From: Mesostigma viride
Lineage: Eukaryota > Streptophyta > Mesostigmatophyceae > Mesostigmatales > Mesostigmataceae
Direction of reading: 5' to 3'
DNA: 64,000 nt
Assembly (NCBI GenBank): GCA_009746045.1
Contig: RPFO01000188.1
Location: 422,183-486,182, forward strand
The notes beneath the pieces are model-generated. The model saw nothing but the letters and a program-made list of their open reading frames with translations. It did not search any database and was not told where the DNA came from. Shown here piece by piece: positions 54,264-62,761 of this stretch. The stretch's first letter is position 1; every line of letters starts with the position of its first letter. Made by a program: the position numbers and the translations under genes.

Positions 54264-55040
54264 TACCTGTCCGGGTGTTGTGACCGGCTCTTAAGTGGCA
54301 GTCCGACAATCGCGTATCAGGCCTCGACTAAGTGGGCATTTATGCCCAACTAATTCTCGCATCCCCCGAATGCACACTCTGCACCGCCGTCGGTGCTCGC
54401 GGCTCGCGGTCCGGCGCGGTCGCCAGGGTGGGCGGAGATAATTTACCGCGCTCGATAGGCGAGCGGGCCGGGTGGCGGTGGACCGGCTCGGGCGAACTGG
54501 GTCCACCGCGGGCGCGGGTGCGCGAGGGAGGGGGCGCGGCGGGGCCGGGAGGGGGGTCGACGGTTGGAACTCGGTCCCGAAGTCCGTCCACCGTGGGGGG
54601 GTGGGAAAGGGCCGCGAGGGGGTGATGGTTTAACTCGTCGGGCGGGAGGGCCGGGAGGGGGGTGACGGTGGACGCAGTTCGATGGACGCAGTTGAAATTT
54701 TTTTTTGGAGGGGAGGGTTTTTTTGAAAGGGGTATACGGGTGGGTGTATGCATCATGGGGTGATGATCATGGGGTCATCATCACGGGGTGACGGAAGGGA
54801 TGGCTTTTCATTCCCCATAACTTTTATGCTCTCGAAAAAAAAAAGAAAAAAAGAACTGGGTCCATCGAACTGCGTCCACTTCGACTGTCGAGAACCCCGT
54901 CTGGGAGGGTCTTTTATTCCGCGGGGCCGCGAGAGGGTCGTTTGGTCGTGCGACGGTGGACGCAGTTCGGTCCGGCGATGACGCGCGGGTCGGGCTTCTC
55001 GCGGGGTGACCGGCACCGGGAAGGGGGGCGGGTGGACCGC
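54264..55040 (+). promoter_or_regulatory. GC-rich intergenic part of the left arm with repeated motif
   Basis: No gene. Variants of GTGGACGCAGTTCG, or its complement CGAACTGCGTCCAC, occur at about 54,490-54,505, 54,665-54,695, 54,855-54,885 and 54,950-54,970; a looser copy lies near 54,560-54,600. Repetition upstream of genes on both sides suggests binding sites or promoters, but nothing more can be said. Confidence 0.4.
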
Positions 55041-55087
55041 GTTCGTTCCGCTCCCGGCTTTATGTCCGCCTACATTGACATCGCGGC

Positions 55088-55417
55088 ATGTCTGTCGGTC
55101 TGGACCAGGTGCTAACGTGCTACCGGTGCGGCGGCTCAGTGGATCTCGAGGAGGCGTGGAACTCCTGCGACGGCGAGCTCGTGCACTTGTACGTGCATTA
55201 CTTGTACCAAGAGGGGCTCCAGGTGTTCCCGCCGCACATCGCGTGCCGAGAATGCGGAGAGGAGGCTATGGATGCATGCGGGTGCTGGTACGAGCGCATG
55301 AGTCTGGACGCCCTGCTCATACTCTGCAACCTCAAGGGGTCGCGGCTGCCGGAGATATGGCGATGGGCTCACCCCCATGATGTGACTGCTCATCATGAAA
55401 ACACGGGAAATATTTAG
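55088..55417 (+). CDS. Small zinc-ribbon-like protein
   Basis: 109 codons, MSVGLDQVLTCYRCGGSVDL onward. CYRC (residues 11-14) and CREC (53-56) form two CxxC pairs, with further Cys at 64 and 66 (ACGCW). Two CxxC pairs about 40 residues apart suggest one structural zinc site. It starts 48 bp inside the left arm's border in unique DNA. A first Cys pair near the N-terminus recalls small RNA polymerase subunits of the RPB10 type, but the rest does not match and I do not claim it. Its 3' end overlaps the opposite-strand gene by 86 bp. Confidence 0.5.
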   Translation: MSVGLDQVLTCYRCGGSVDLEEAWNSCDGELVHLYVHYLYQEGLQVFPPHIACRECGEEAMDACGCWYERMSLDALLILCNLKGSRLPEIWRWAHPHDVTAHHENTGNI

Positions 55418-56150
55418 TCAATAACTTTACCAAGCATGCATTACCAAGCATGCAGCCACACTTTAATGACAAACAATAAACGTTTACGATCGGCTGCGAG
55501 ATAAACACTTGTCCCTCACGGACGCCAGGGGGGGAGACCCTCCTGGCCACCCTCCTGGCTCTCTTCCTGGGCGCCGGCGTCTGAGCGTCCGACGCGCCCC
55601 AGTGGGGGTCACACGACCACCAGAGGGGGTCACACGAGACAGTGGCCGCGGTGATCGGCGGCGCGGTCCACTTGCCCGAGTCCCTCAGCTGGACCCACAA
55701 GGGCTCCCCCCAACCGGTGGGAGCGACCTTCTTCTCCTCCTCCTTGTCCCAATACGCCTTCCGGGCCTTGTCCCATACCGCGACGGTCGGCATCGAGTAC
55801 CAGCACACCAGCGTGTAATGCTCGGGTATGAGATTGCCGTGCCGCTGGACGGAGCCGACCCCGAGGTTCATCCTCATCTGGCGGTAGTAGTCGGTGTGGC
55901 CGGTGTCCAAATCGGCCCAGGGGTAGCACGCCGCCCAGTAGTAGGCGGTGATCCTGCGCATCTCGATGACCAGCGCGGTGATCCTCTGCACCTTCTCCGC
56001 CTCCTCCCTGTCATCGGACGTCTTCTGCAGGACGACCTCCAGACACTTGTAGACCTTGTGGAGTGACTTGCGGATGACCCCGTATCGGGTGTCCCCGAAC
56101 GCATCCCACTCGGGGGTGCCCTCCCTGTTCTTGATATCCGGGTCCGGCAT
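55332..56150 (-). CDS. Unknown protein, 272 aa
   Basis: From the first ATG (56,150): MPDPDIKNREGTPEWDAFGD, then VQRITALVIEMRRITAYYWA, then HYTLVCWYSMPTVAVWDKAR. Codon-like composition and an aromatic-rich middle suggest a real protein. A basic stretch PRKRARRVARR lies near residue 200. No domain recognised. The last 28 codons overlap the convergent zinc-ribbon gene, so the true C-terminus may be shorter. A possible cleavage or poly(A) motif (aataaac on the plus strand near 55,485) lies inside the overlap region. Confidence 0.5.
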   Translation of the reverse strand: MPDPDIKNREGTPEWDAFGDTRYGVIRKSLHKVYKCLEVVLQKTSDDREEAEKVQRITALVIEMRRITAYYWAACYPWADLDTGHTDYYRQMRMNLGVGSVQRHGNLIPEHYTLVCWYSMPTVAVWDKARKAYWDKEEEKKVAPTGWGEPLWVQLRDSGKWTAPPITAATVSCDPLWWSCDPHWGASDAQTPAPRKRARRVARRVSPPGVREGQVFISQPIVNVYCLSLKCGCMLGNACLVKLLTKYFPCFHDEQSHHGGEPIAISPAAATP

Positions 56151-56353
56151 ACAGCACGCCGGATAGTTGTGGGGATCCCACAGACTGCATCGCGACCGTG
56201 CAGGGGTGTGAACGGAGCAGAGAACACGCGTGTGAATTTTCAATGCAATTAATCAACAAATTCAATCAAGACCCCATCACCACCAATATAATGGAGGACA
56301 CAGACCATGATTCGGCGACGACCGGCGTAAAACGACAGTGTGAGGTTTTAAAA

Positions 56354-56539
56354 TTACCTGCAGGCCTTGAAGGCCACCAGGAGCTCCCCCAGTGTGAGCT
56401 GGTTCCATGAGGAGCTGGAAAAATTCCAGACATTGCTGATGGCCAGGTCCATGAAGGTCTGTACCATGACCCTGGCCCAGGCCCCCCTCTTCTTGGCCTG
56501 GAAGATCTTTAGAGGGTCATATTTACCCATCCTACCCAT
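56354..56539 (-). CDS. Unknown small protein or exon
   Basis: 61 codons: MGRMGKYDPLKIFQAKKRGA, then WARVMVQTFMDLAISNVWNF. The composition looks protein-like and the frame ends GCCTGCAG/GTAATT, which could be a splice donor rather than a true end. No family recognised. Confidence 0.3.
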   Translation of the reverse strand: MGRMGKYDPLKIFQAKKRGAWARVMVQTFMDLAISNVWNFSSSSWNQLTLGELLVAFKACR

Positions 56540-56561
56540 TTATCGTCCGCCGGGCTTCTAA

Positions 56562-57574
56562 CGGTTTCGATATTTCCCTGCCGCGTTCGCGGCGTCGTTG
56601 CGGCAAATCCGGCAAAGAAAGACGAATTCCGCTGCACTCGCTAATTTGTTGCCGCTGTTCCGCGCAATTCCTGGTAATTCAAGATTGCAATAAACAAGTG
56701 AGATAACACAACCGGCGAAAATCCTGTCACAAATAGTCATTAAAAGCCTGAACACACACACACACAGTCTCAAGAGGCACCCACCACTCCACAAGGGTAT
56801 TTGTTGTGCTTTGTCCTTTTCCCCCCTCCCGGTAGACCCGGCGGCAATCTGGTAACTGCAGCATGCATGCATGCCCATGGTTGGCGCGCGTCTGCCGCGT
56901 CCACCGTCGACCGGGCGCGTGTACGGCTGGAAACGCGACATTGGCTGCTAGTACGAATCCAGTGCAGTATATGTGGTACTGCCCCAGTACCCAAAGTGTG
57001 GCTGATTCTGACCTCCGCCGGTCCAACCAGATTTTTCCCGCGTCTGGCGCGTGAGTCCCAAATTAGCAGGAGGTTTTTTGCTTGCATGACAACCCAACAA
57101 GACACTTCATAATAATGCCAAGAGGGCCAGAAGGAGGTGCAAGCGGCCAAGAACTGCAGCATTGAGAGTGCCCAGGGCTGATAGGCAGGGCCACTCTGAA
57201 AATTGTTAATTGCTTTGAGTGATTCCTGCCGGCTTTACGATGTCGGCTTACGTTGCAGCCGGGTGAGTGCAAATGCGTCGAATTACGCGGCACGAATCGC
57301 GTTTCTTCCCGGATCGCTTAATGAATGGGGTTTCTTTTGCATGGATGGCCAGGTGTTTGCCCAGAGCTGCATGGATGGCATTCCGCCGCGACTGCTGATG
57401 AAAGACATCCATGCACCCTCTCCTGTCACTCTTTTTGCCATGTGTGCAGTGGAAAGAAGAGGAAAGTTCACCAGGCACCCAAGAATGCACAGGCACCTGT
57501 GCCAAGTGCCCTGGCTGCTAAGATGGGTGAGTTTTGCATGATCCGTTCTTTGCCGCGCTCGCGGCCCACCCTGC
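56562..57574. other. Non-coding-looking part of the element centre
   Basis: Short frames overlap on both strands with no family resemblance. It holds a CA repeat at 56,753-56,765 and palindromes of the type GCCGCG-NN-CGCGGC at about 56,580 and 57,551. Possibly regulatory or degraded. Confidence 0.35.
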
Positions 57575-58024
57575 ATGCAAAAGCTGCCTGTGAGCAGTCC
57601 AGTGACCCCCATGTTTGCCCTCCCTCAAAAGCTTGCTCACAATTTGACACCACCCCTGTGTGCTGGTGTGAATAATCGCGTCGTCTGCCGCGCTTGCGGC
57701 TTTTCATTGCTTGCTGAAGAGAGTAGTGCCCCCATGTTTGCCCTGCCTCAGAAGCTTGCTCACAAATTGACACCCCCCCTGTGTGCTGGTGTGAATAATC
57801 GCGTCGTCTGCCGCGCTTGCGGCTTCTCATTGCTTGCTGAAGGGGCAGCCCCCAGTGTCCTGGTGTGCTGCATGCCACGGGTGTTCGGTCACACAGTGTG
57901 GAATTTTTACGAGATTTCTGCTTTCTTCACCCCTTGTTGGGCGTTCCATCCTGTCACCCGCAGTGCCCTACGCGCACGCGGCCCAGAGGAAGATTCACCA
58001 GTCTCTTCACCACGTCCGATATGA
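57575..58024 (+). other. Tandem duplication of 123 bp inside an open frame
   Basis: Two copies, 57,611-57,733 and 57,734-57,856, period exactly 123 bp (41 codons), about 95% alike. In the open frame each reads MFALPQKLAHNLTPPLCAGV and then NNRVVCRACGFSLLAE. Both carry gccgcgcttgcggc, a near-palindrome. The frame is open for 149 codons, but the hairpin motif may be the conserved unit rather than the protein. Confidence 0.45.
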
Positions 58025-58408
58025 TATCGGAGCTGCTCGAGGATCGGCTGGCGGAGGGCACGAGGTGCAAGCTGGTGCTGTATAAGACGGCCAACCAACC
58101 CAGGCCTTTCATGGAGAAGTGCGAGAAGATCTTCAGCAGCATCGTGCTCGTCGGGTTCACGGATGTCGATCTGCACCACCCCTCGACCAAGGTCGCACTC
58201 ATCCCGGTGGGGGAGCGCCCCTCCAAGGTTACGGTATACCTCGGGGGGAAGCGGGCTCCGTGTTCACCATCTACTACTGCGGGTACGAGGTCCTGCGCAA
58301 CACCCTCAGCAGGAGGGGCAAGGAGGCCTTAACATGGTGCCAATCAACAAGGCCACCGGGGGATTGGGGGGCACACTTCCCCTCATCCTCAAGTACTGGT
58401 TTGTGTAG
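58021..58408 (+). pseudogene. Unknown protein, frame broken twice
   Basis: Starts MISELLEDRLAEGTRCKLVL and continues to SKVTVYLGG near 58,240. Then GSVFTIYYCGYEVLRNTL is in another frame and INKATGGLGGTLPLILKYWF in a third, to TAG at 58,406. Two single-base shifts interrupt what would be about 129 codons. One lies at ggggggaa near 58,240, suggesting sequence error as easily as decay. No domain recognised. Confidence 0.5.
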
Positions 58409-58462
58409 AGGACCATCCAGCTGCGTGTCGTCAACGACCACGAGTCTGTAAAAGACAGATGT

Positions 58463-59033
58463 TTATGAGCGCTGTCGCTTGGATGCGGTTTGTCCATTGG
58501 CATTTTTAGCTCTGATCTCAGCCCGATATCTTTCAAGGTCCTTATCAAAACCCAAGTATTTTCTCCACGTGTCGTGTAATATTCTATCGACTTTGTATGT
58601 TGCATTCAGCAACTCATTGACTTCTGGATTGGTGTACTTATTATTGGCGTACAAGGTATCGTAATATTGTTTGGTTTCTTTTATGTCCGATTGTGCCTTA
58701 CTTATCTGTCTCTCCAGATTGTGCAGATAGGGGTCTTGGAGACGCATTGTCTTCAAACTCTCGAGCAGGGAATCCTCGTCTAGATCGGTACGAGACCTTT
58801 TACCACCCGTGGACTGCGATGGTTGGGGATCTGTGAGGCGCACGTTTCTGAAATGTTCGAGGAGGTAGCTCTTCGTTAGGTATGGCCCCCGACCGCGGGG
58901 AAGACGCGTTTGCGTCAGTAGCACGCACTCGGTGCTTCTTTCGACTACGAGAGTGGCGAGTGCACGTCTTCCTACCCATTTGGGCATCGTTACGGCATGG
59001 TAGACCCTTGCGCGTTTTTATCGAGCACTTCAT
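58463..59033 (-). pseudogene. Cys/His-motif protein with charged coiled region, frame broken once
   Basis: ATG at 59,033 reads MKCSIKTRKGLPCRNDAQMG and then RKTCTRH: Cys 3, 13, 24 and His 27, a C-x9-C-x10-C-x2-H pattern frequent in small giant-virus proteins. The frame runs out at 58,800. In the neighbouring frame the downstream part reads FRNVRLTDPQPSQSTGGKRS, then RISKAQSDIKETKQYYDTLY-like coiled sequence, to a basic end (TASKRQRS) at 58,463. The two halves probably form one gene with a shift near 58,870. The alternative ATG at 58,987 would give a 174-codon protein without the Cys motif. Confidence 0.5.
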
Positions 59034-59079
59034 ATTGTTGCCTCATGCAAAGATAAAAAAAAAAACCCTTTCCCTCGAA

Positions 59080-61313
59080 GCGGTCCACCCGCCCCCCTTC
59101 CCGGTGCCGGTCACCCCGCGAGAAGCCCGACCCGCGCGTCATCGCCGGACCGAACTGCGTCCACCGTCGCACGACCAAACGACCCTCTCGCGGCCCCGCG
59201 GAATAAAAGACCCTCCCAGACGGGGTTCTCGACAGTCGAAGTGGACGCAGTTCGATGGACCCAGTTCTTTTTTTCTTTTTTTTTTCGAGAGCATAAAAGT
59301 TATGGGGAATGAAAAGCCATCCCTTCCGTCACCCCTCCGTGATGATGACCCCATGATCATCACCCCATGATGCATACACCCACCCGTATACCCCTTTCAA
59401 AAAAACCCTCCCCTCCAAAAAAAATTTCAACTGCGTCCATCGAACTGCGTCCACCGTCACCCCCCTCCCGGCCCTCCCGCCGACGAGTTAAACCATCACC
59501 CCCTCGCGGCCCTTTCCCACCCCCCACGGTGGACGGACTTCGGGACCGAGTTCCAACCGTCGACCCCCCTCCCGGCCCCGCCGCGCCCCCTCCCTCGCGC
59601 ACCCGCGCCCGCGGTGGACCCAGTTCGCCCGAGCCGGTCCACCGCCACCCGGCCCGCTCGCCTATCGAGCGCGGTAAATTATCTCCGCCCACCCTGGCGA
59701 CCGCGCCGGACCGCGAGCCGCGAGCACCGACGGCGGTGCAGAGTGTGCATTCGGGGGATGCGAGAATTAGTTGGGCATAAATGCCCACTTAGTCGAGGCC
59801 TGATACGCGATTGTCGGACTGCCACTTAAGAGCCGGTCACACACCCGGACAGGTAGTGGCTGATTACACAAAATGTGTAATTATGCCAGAATTATGTCAG
59901 CAAAATGATGACATAGCCGGGGTGCGAGAGTGTGCGCTTACAGAACGCCAAAAACTTTCCGGGTATATGGTATACGCGAACATGGCTCTCATCAGCAACT
60001 CCCATCCCTCGCCAAGATTACTTCGGCCTGGTGCCCTTCGATGAGCTGCCCCCGGAATGCAAGGAGTTTGCTGATGAGTACGAGTTCCGCACGTTCAAGG
60101 GTTGTGATTGCTTGATTCCCTTTGACAAGGCCACCGGATTTGGCAACCTCAGCAAGTTATTCAAACGTGGCCGGTCCGAAAAGCAAATGGTCGAGCGAGC
60201 TATGGTGACTGGCAGGACGCAGATCACCATTAAGCTGCTGGAGTCGCAGGGAGTGGACTGCACCTTCGCGAGGTGGATGGCCGCAGCCCGGTAGCTGGTA
60301 CCTATGCACCCAAGGTGCTGCTCTTCGCGTTGGCCGTGCAGTACCACCCCGACATGGCTACCGTGGCCATGAAGGTGGCCAGCGAGCTGTTCGCGGGCGA
60401 CTCCCTCAAGGTGGCCGAGCTGGCACTGGGCATCTACGCCCAGGACGTGGAACACGGCAAGGCTCGCGAGAGGAGATGGAGAATCGCCTGCTGGCCGTGG
60501 TATCCGAGACAAGGAGAGGCAGCTGGCCCTCATCCACCAGCACCACAACCTGCAGGTGGCCATGTTGAAGGACCTGGCGGAAAAGGTCACGGTATCGGAG
60601 AAGGAGAGAGCGGAGGCAGCAAAGCTTCAAAAGGAGCTGGTGCAGGCCAACAAGGAGCACGCCGCCAAGGTGGAGGACGCGCAGGCCCAGGTCACCGCCA
60701 TACACAAGGAGCTCAAGTTCCAGGCAAGCAGCACTTCCAGGACGAGCTGGCCACCGAGGCAAGGCCGACAAGGACAAGTTCAACCTCGAGCAGGAGAGGG
60801 ACAGGTTCGAGGCCGAGGCCGCCAAGTGGAAGGCCGCCTACCAGGAGCGCAGGCAGGAGCTGCTGGACAGATACGTCGACGTGGCCAACCAGTTCATGGA
60901 CGTCGGCATCAAGCGCAAGAGGGACCTGGACGACGGGGACGACCCGCGCAAAGTCGTGCAAGACGTGATCGACGAGTGCCGCGACATCCTCAAGAAGGCC
61001 ATGCGATACTAGTCGACCCTGGCCATCTGCACGCGCGCAATAAGAGGGCAACAACGCAGGCAGAGCTCTCACTTTCCCACTTCAGGGGATGGGAACTTTT
61101 TACCTCCTAACAGCCACCCCTGAACAATAAGGCTAAGGAGAAGGAATGGGACCGCAACAGCCGACCAGAAGAAATAAAGGGCTATCCGTGGCCCTACAAT
61201 AAAGCAGTATGGTGTCCTATTCAATAATCAATCAATTAACAACATATATCCATTGCCTATTCAATTTAAATAGCAAAACAAGCAGTAAATAGGGGTTACC
61301 TTGCGAAGCCGTA
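59080..61313 (-). repeat. Right inverted terminal repeat of the 8.5 kb element
   Basis: 2,234 bp, ten bases shorter than the left arm. Shared non-coding motifs (CGAACTGCGTCCAC) lie at 59,145-59,260 and 59,425-59,460. The end at 61,313 (gaagccgta) mirrors the start at 52,797. Confidence 0.85.
59882..61012 (+). pseudogene. KilA-N-like coiled-coil protein (right arm copy), multiple frameshifts
   Basis: Begins MPELCQQNDDIAGVRECALT as in the left arm. Frame changes occur near 60,003 (tcccatccctcgcc), 60,265 (caccttcgcg), 60,469 (cgcgagaggag), 60,508 (gagacaaggag), 60,723 (caggcaagc) and 60,760 (gaggcaagg). Each is a small deletion or two-base scramble against the left copy, with hardly any plain substitutions. 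TAG at 61,010 is in the original frame. Either a freshly broken duplicate or an uncorrected consensus over a repeat. Confidence 0.65.
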
Positions 61314-61366
61314 GGAGTGCCCCCAAAAGTGCCACAGCCGGCCAAGAACCCCCTATTGACGTGGAG
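61314..61366. other. 53-bp spacer between the inverted-repeat element and the palindrome
   Basis: ggagtgcccccaaaagtgcc onward. It has no counterpart at the left side of the insert or at the right end of the palindrome, so it belongs to an older insertion or to one of the two neighbours. Confidence 0.4.
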
Positions 61367-62399
61367 CCAACATTATCGCAAGCCAACCCCCTTTCAGGGT
61401 CCCAAAACCACCTGGCAGGGTGCCAAAATACTAATATTCACCCCCTGAAAAGGCTTTTCACTACCTGAGGGAGACCCAGCCAAAACCCCGGTCAGACCCT
61501 GAGAAACCCCCCCCCCGCCCTGGTTATTAGCCAGGGGGTGGGGATATTTTCTCCCCCTCCCTGGTCCCCCATACCCGGCAGACTGCCACGTGTCACCCCC
61601 TGATTGGCTGGCTACTAGGCCTGATATAACAGGGTGGAAATAGGCTCCGCCAGGGTGCTCCAAAAGCAAAAAAGCCCCATCACCTGGTTGGTGACGGGGC
61701 CCTGTCAGATATTGACACCCGGCTGGTTTCCCCTTCAAATTTTGACAGGCCCCTGGCCAGGAAAAAAATATCTAAAGCTACTATAGATATATTCTAGTAT
61801 ATCCAAGATACTCCCGAGTACCAGGGAGTAGACTCGAATATCCCCCCTGGTCCCAAGGCGGCCGGGTCCACCCCAGAGATGCGCATCTCTGGGGTGGACC
61901 CGGCCGCCTTGGGACCAGGGGGATATTCGAGTCTACTCTGGTACTCGGGAGTATCTTGGATATACTAGAATATATCTATAGTAGCTTTAGATATTTTTTT
62001 CCTGGCCAGGGACCCTGTCAAAATTTGAAGGGGAAACCAGCCGGGTGTCAATATCTGACAGGGCCCCGTCACCAACCAGGTGATGGGGCTTTTTTGCTTT
62101 TGGAGCACCCTGGCGGAGCCTATTTCCACCCTGGTTATATCAGGCCTAGTAGCCAGCCAATCAGGGGTGACACGTGGCAGTCTGCGGGGTATGGGGGACC
62201 AGGGAGGGGGGAGAAAATATCCCCACCCCCTGGCTAATAACCAGGGCGGGGGGGGGGTTTCTCAGGGTCTGAGCCGGGGTTTTGGCTGGGTCTCCCTCAG
62301 GTAGTGAGAAAGCCTTTTCAGGGGGTGAATATTAGTATTTTGGCACCCTGCCAGGTGGTTTTGGGACCCTGAAAGGGGGTTGGCTTGCGATAATGTTGG
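61367..62399. mobile_element. 1.03 kb near-perfect palindrome (fold-back element)
   Basis: The arms 61,367-61,882 and 61,883-62,399 are reverse complements with few differences, centred in agagatgc/gcatctct with no spacer. Outer ends are ccaacattatcgcaagcc and its complement. An internal hairpin-like phrase, ccccgtcaccaaccaggtgatgggg, recurs in each arm. No coding frame stands out. It forms the right part of the insert in SDR-A. Confidence 0.85.
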
Positions 62400-62401
62400 A
62401 C

Positions 62402-62761
62402 GGATTTTTGCGTCTAGGTTCTCCTAGCAGATCTGTGATTGCGGACGGGTTTGCAACAAGCAATATCTGAAGTAAAACTTGACGGCTAAAACTGTTTAGA
62501 GGCCGTTGCCGGATCTGGCCGTTGGTAGAGAGCCGTTGGCCTTGTAACACGATAAAAGCTTGCTCACCTAGCTCATGGCGGTCTCTTTTGTTTTCCCACC
62601 CGCCCTCCCTGTGTGTTGCCTGTTTGGGGGTAAGGCTAGCCTTTTTGGACATAAAGTGTTCCCATGGGTAAGGATGGCCAGTTGAGGGCCACTTCCCGAT
62701 GTGCTCTACTTATTGTTTTAATAAAGAGTCTGGTTACCCTGGAGTTCCACGGTTAATAGAA
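62402..62761 (+). repeat. SDR-A right end: rest of A2, spacer, B2
   Basis: 62,402-62,594 completes A2, cut at 52,796 by the insert. The spacer 62,595-62,627 starts CCCACCCGCCC. B2 is 62,628-62,761. A 3-bp GAC lies on both sides of the insert (52,794-52,796 and 62,399-62,401), the only possible target duplication for the whole block. Confidence 0.85.

Larger units (their letters stand above)
52797..55040 (+). repeat. Left inverted terminal repeat of the 8.5 kb element
   Basis: 2,244 bp. Differences from the right arm are almost all one- or two-base insertions or deletions, several in homopolymers. The reading frame of its gene is intact here and broken in the right arm. Confidence 0.85.
52797..61313. 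mobile_element. 8.5 kb giant-virus-like element with 2.24 kb inverted terminal repeats
   Basis: The left arm is 52,797-55,040 and the right arm 59,080-61,313, inverted and nearly identical. Both ends read TACGGCTTCGCAAGGTAACC outward-in. The 4.04 kb centre (55,041-59,079) is unique. The arms carry a KilA-N-like coiled-coil gene plus a G/C-rich stretch with repeated GTGGACGCAGTTCG motifs. The centre carries a zinc-ribbon protein, a Cys/His-motif protein and two or three unknown genes. Compact intron-poor genes and these protein types resemble nucleocytoviruses, known to integrate in green algae. No capsid, packaging ATPase, polymerase or integrase is visible, so it is a fragment, a satellite-like or transpoviron-like unit, or a new transposon. 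Confidence 0.6.
47770..62761 (+). mobile_element. Autonomous split-direct-repeat YR retroelement (SDR-A; PAT/Kangaroo-like), interrupted by a 9.6 kb insert
   Basis: A1 47,770-48,148 (379 bp); coding region 48,220-52,400; B1 52,477-52,610 (134 bp); A2 52,611-52,796 plus 62,402-62,594; a 33-bp spacer starting CCCACCC; B2 62,628-62,761 (134 bp). Without the insert it is about 5.4 kb. The left flank aataagcaa joins the right flank tcattatcg cleanly, with no target duplication. The A1-ORFs-B1-A2-B2 order together with RT, RNase H and tyrosine recombinase places it in the DIRS order, closest in layout to PAT/Kangaroo. Near-identity of A1 with A2 and B1 with B2 suggests a young insertion. Confidence 0.85.

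Noticed and set aside
55088-55417. RNA polymerase subunit RPB10
   Set aside because: Only the first CxxC and small size fit; the paired-Cys motif and length that define that family are not matched.
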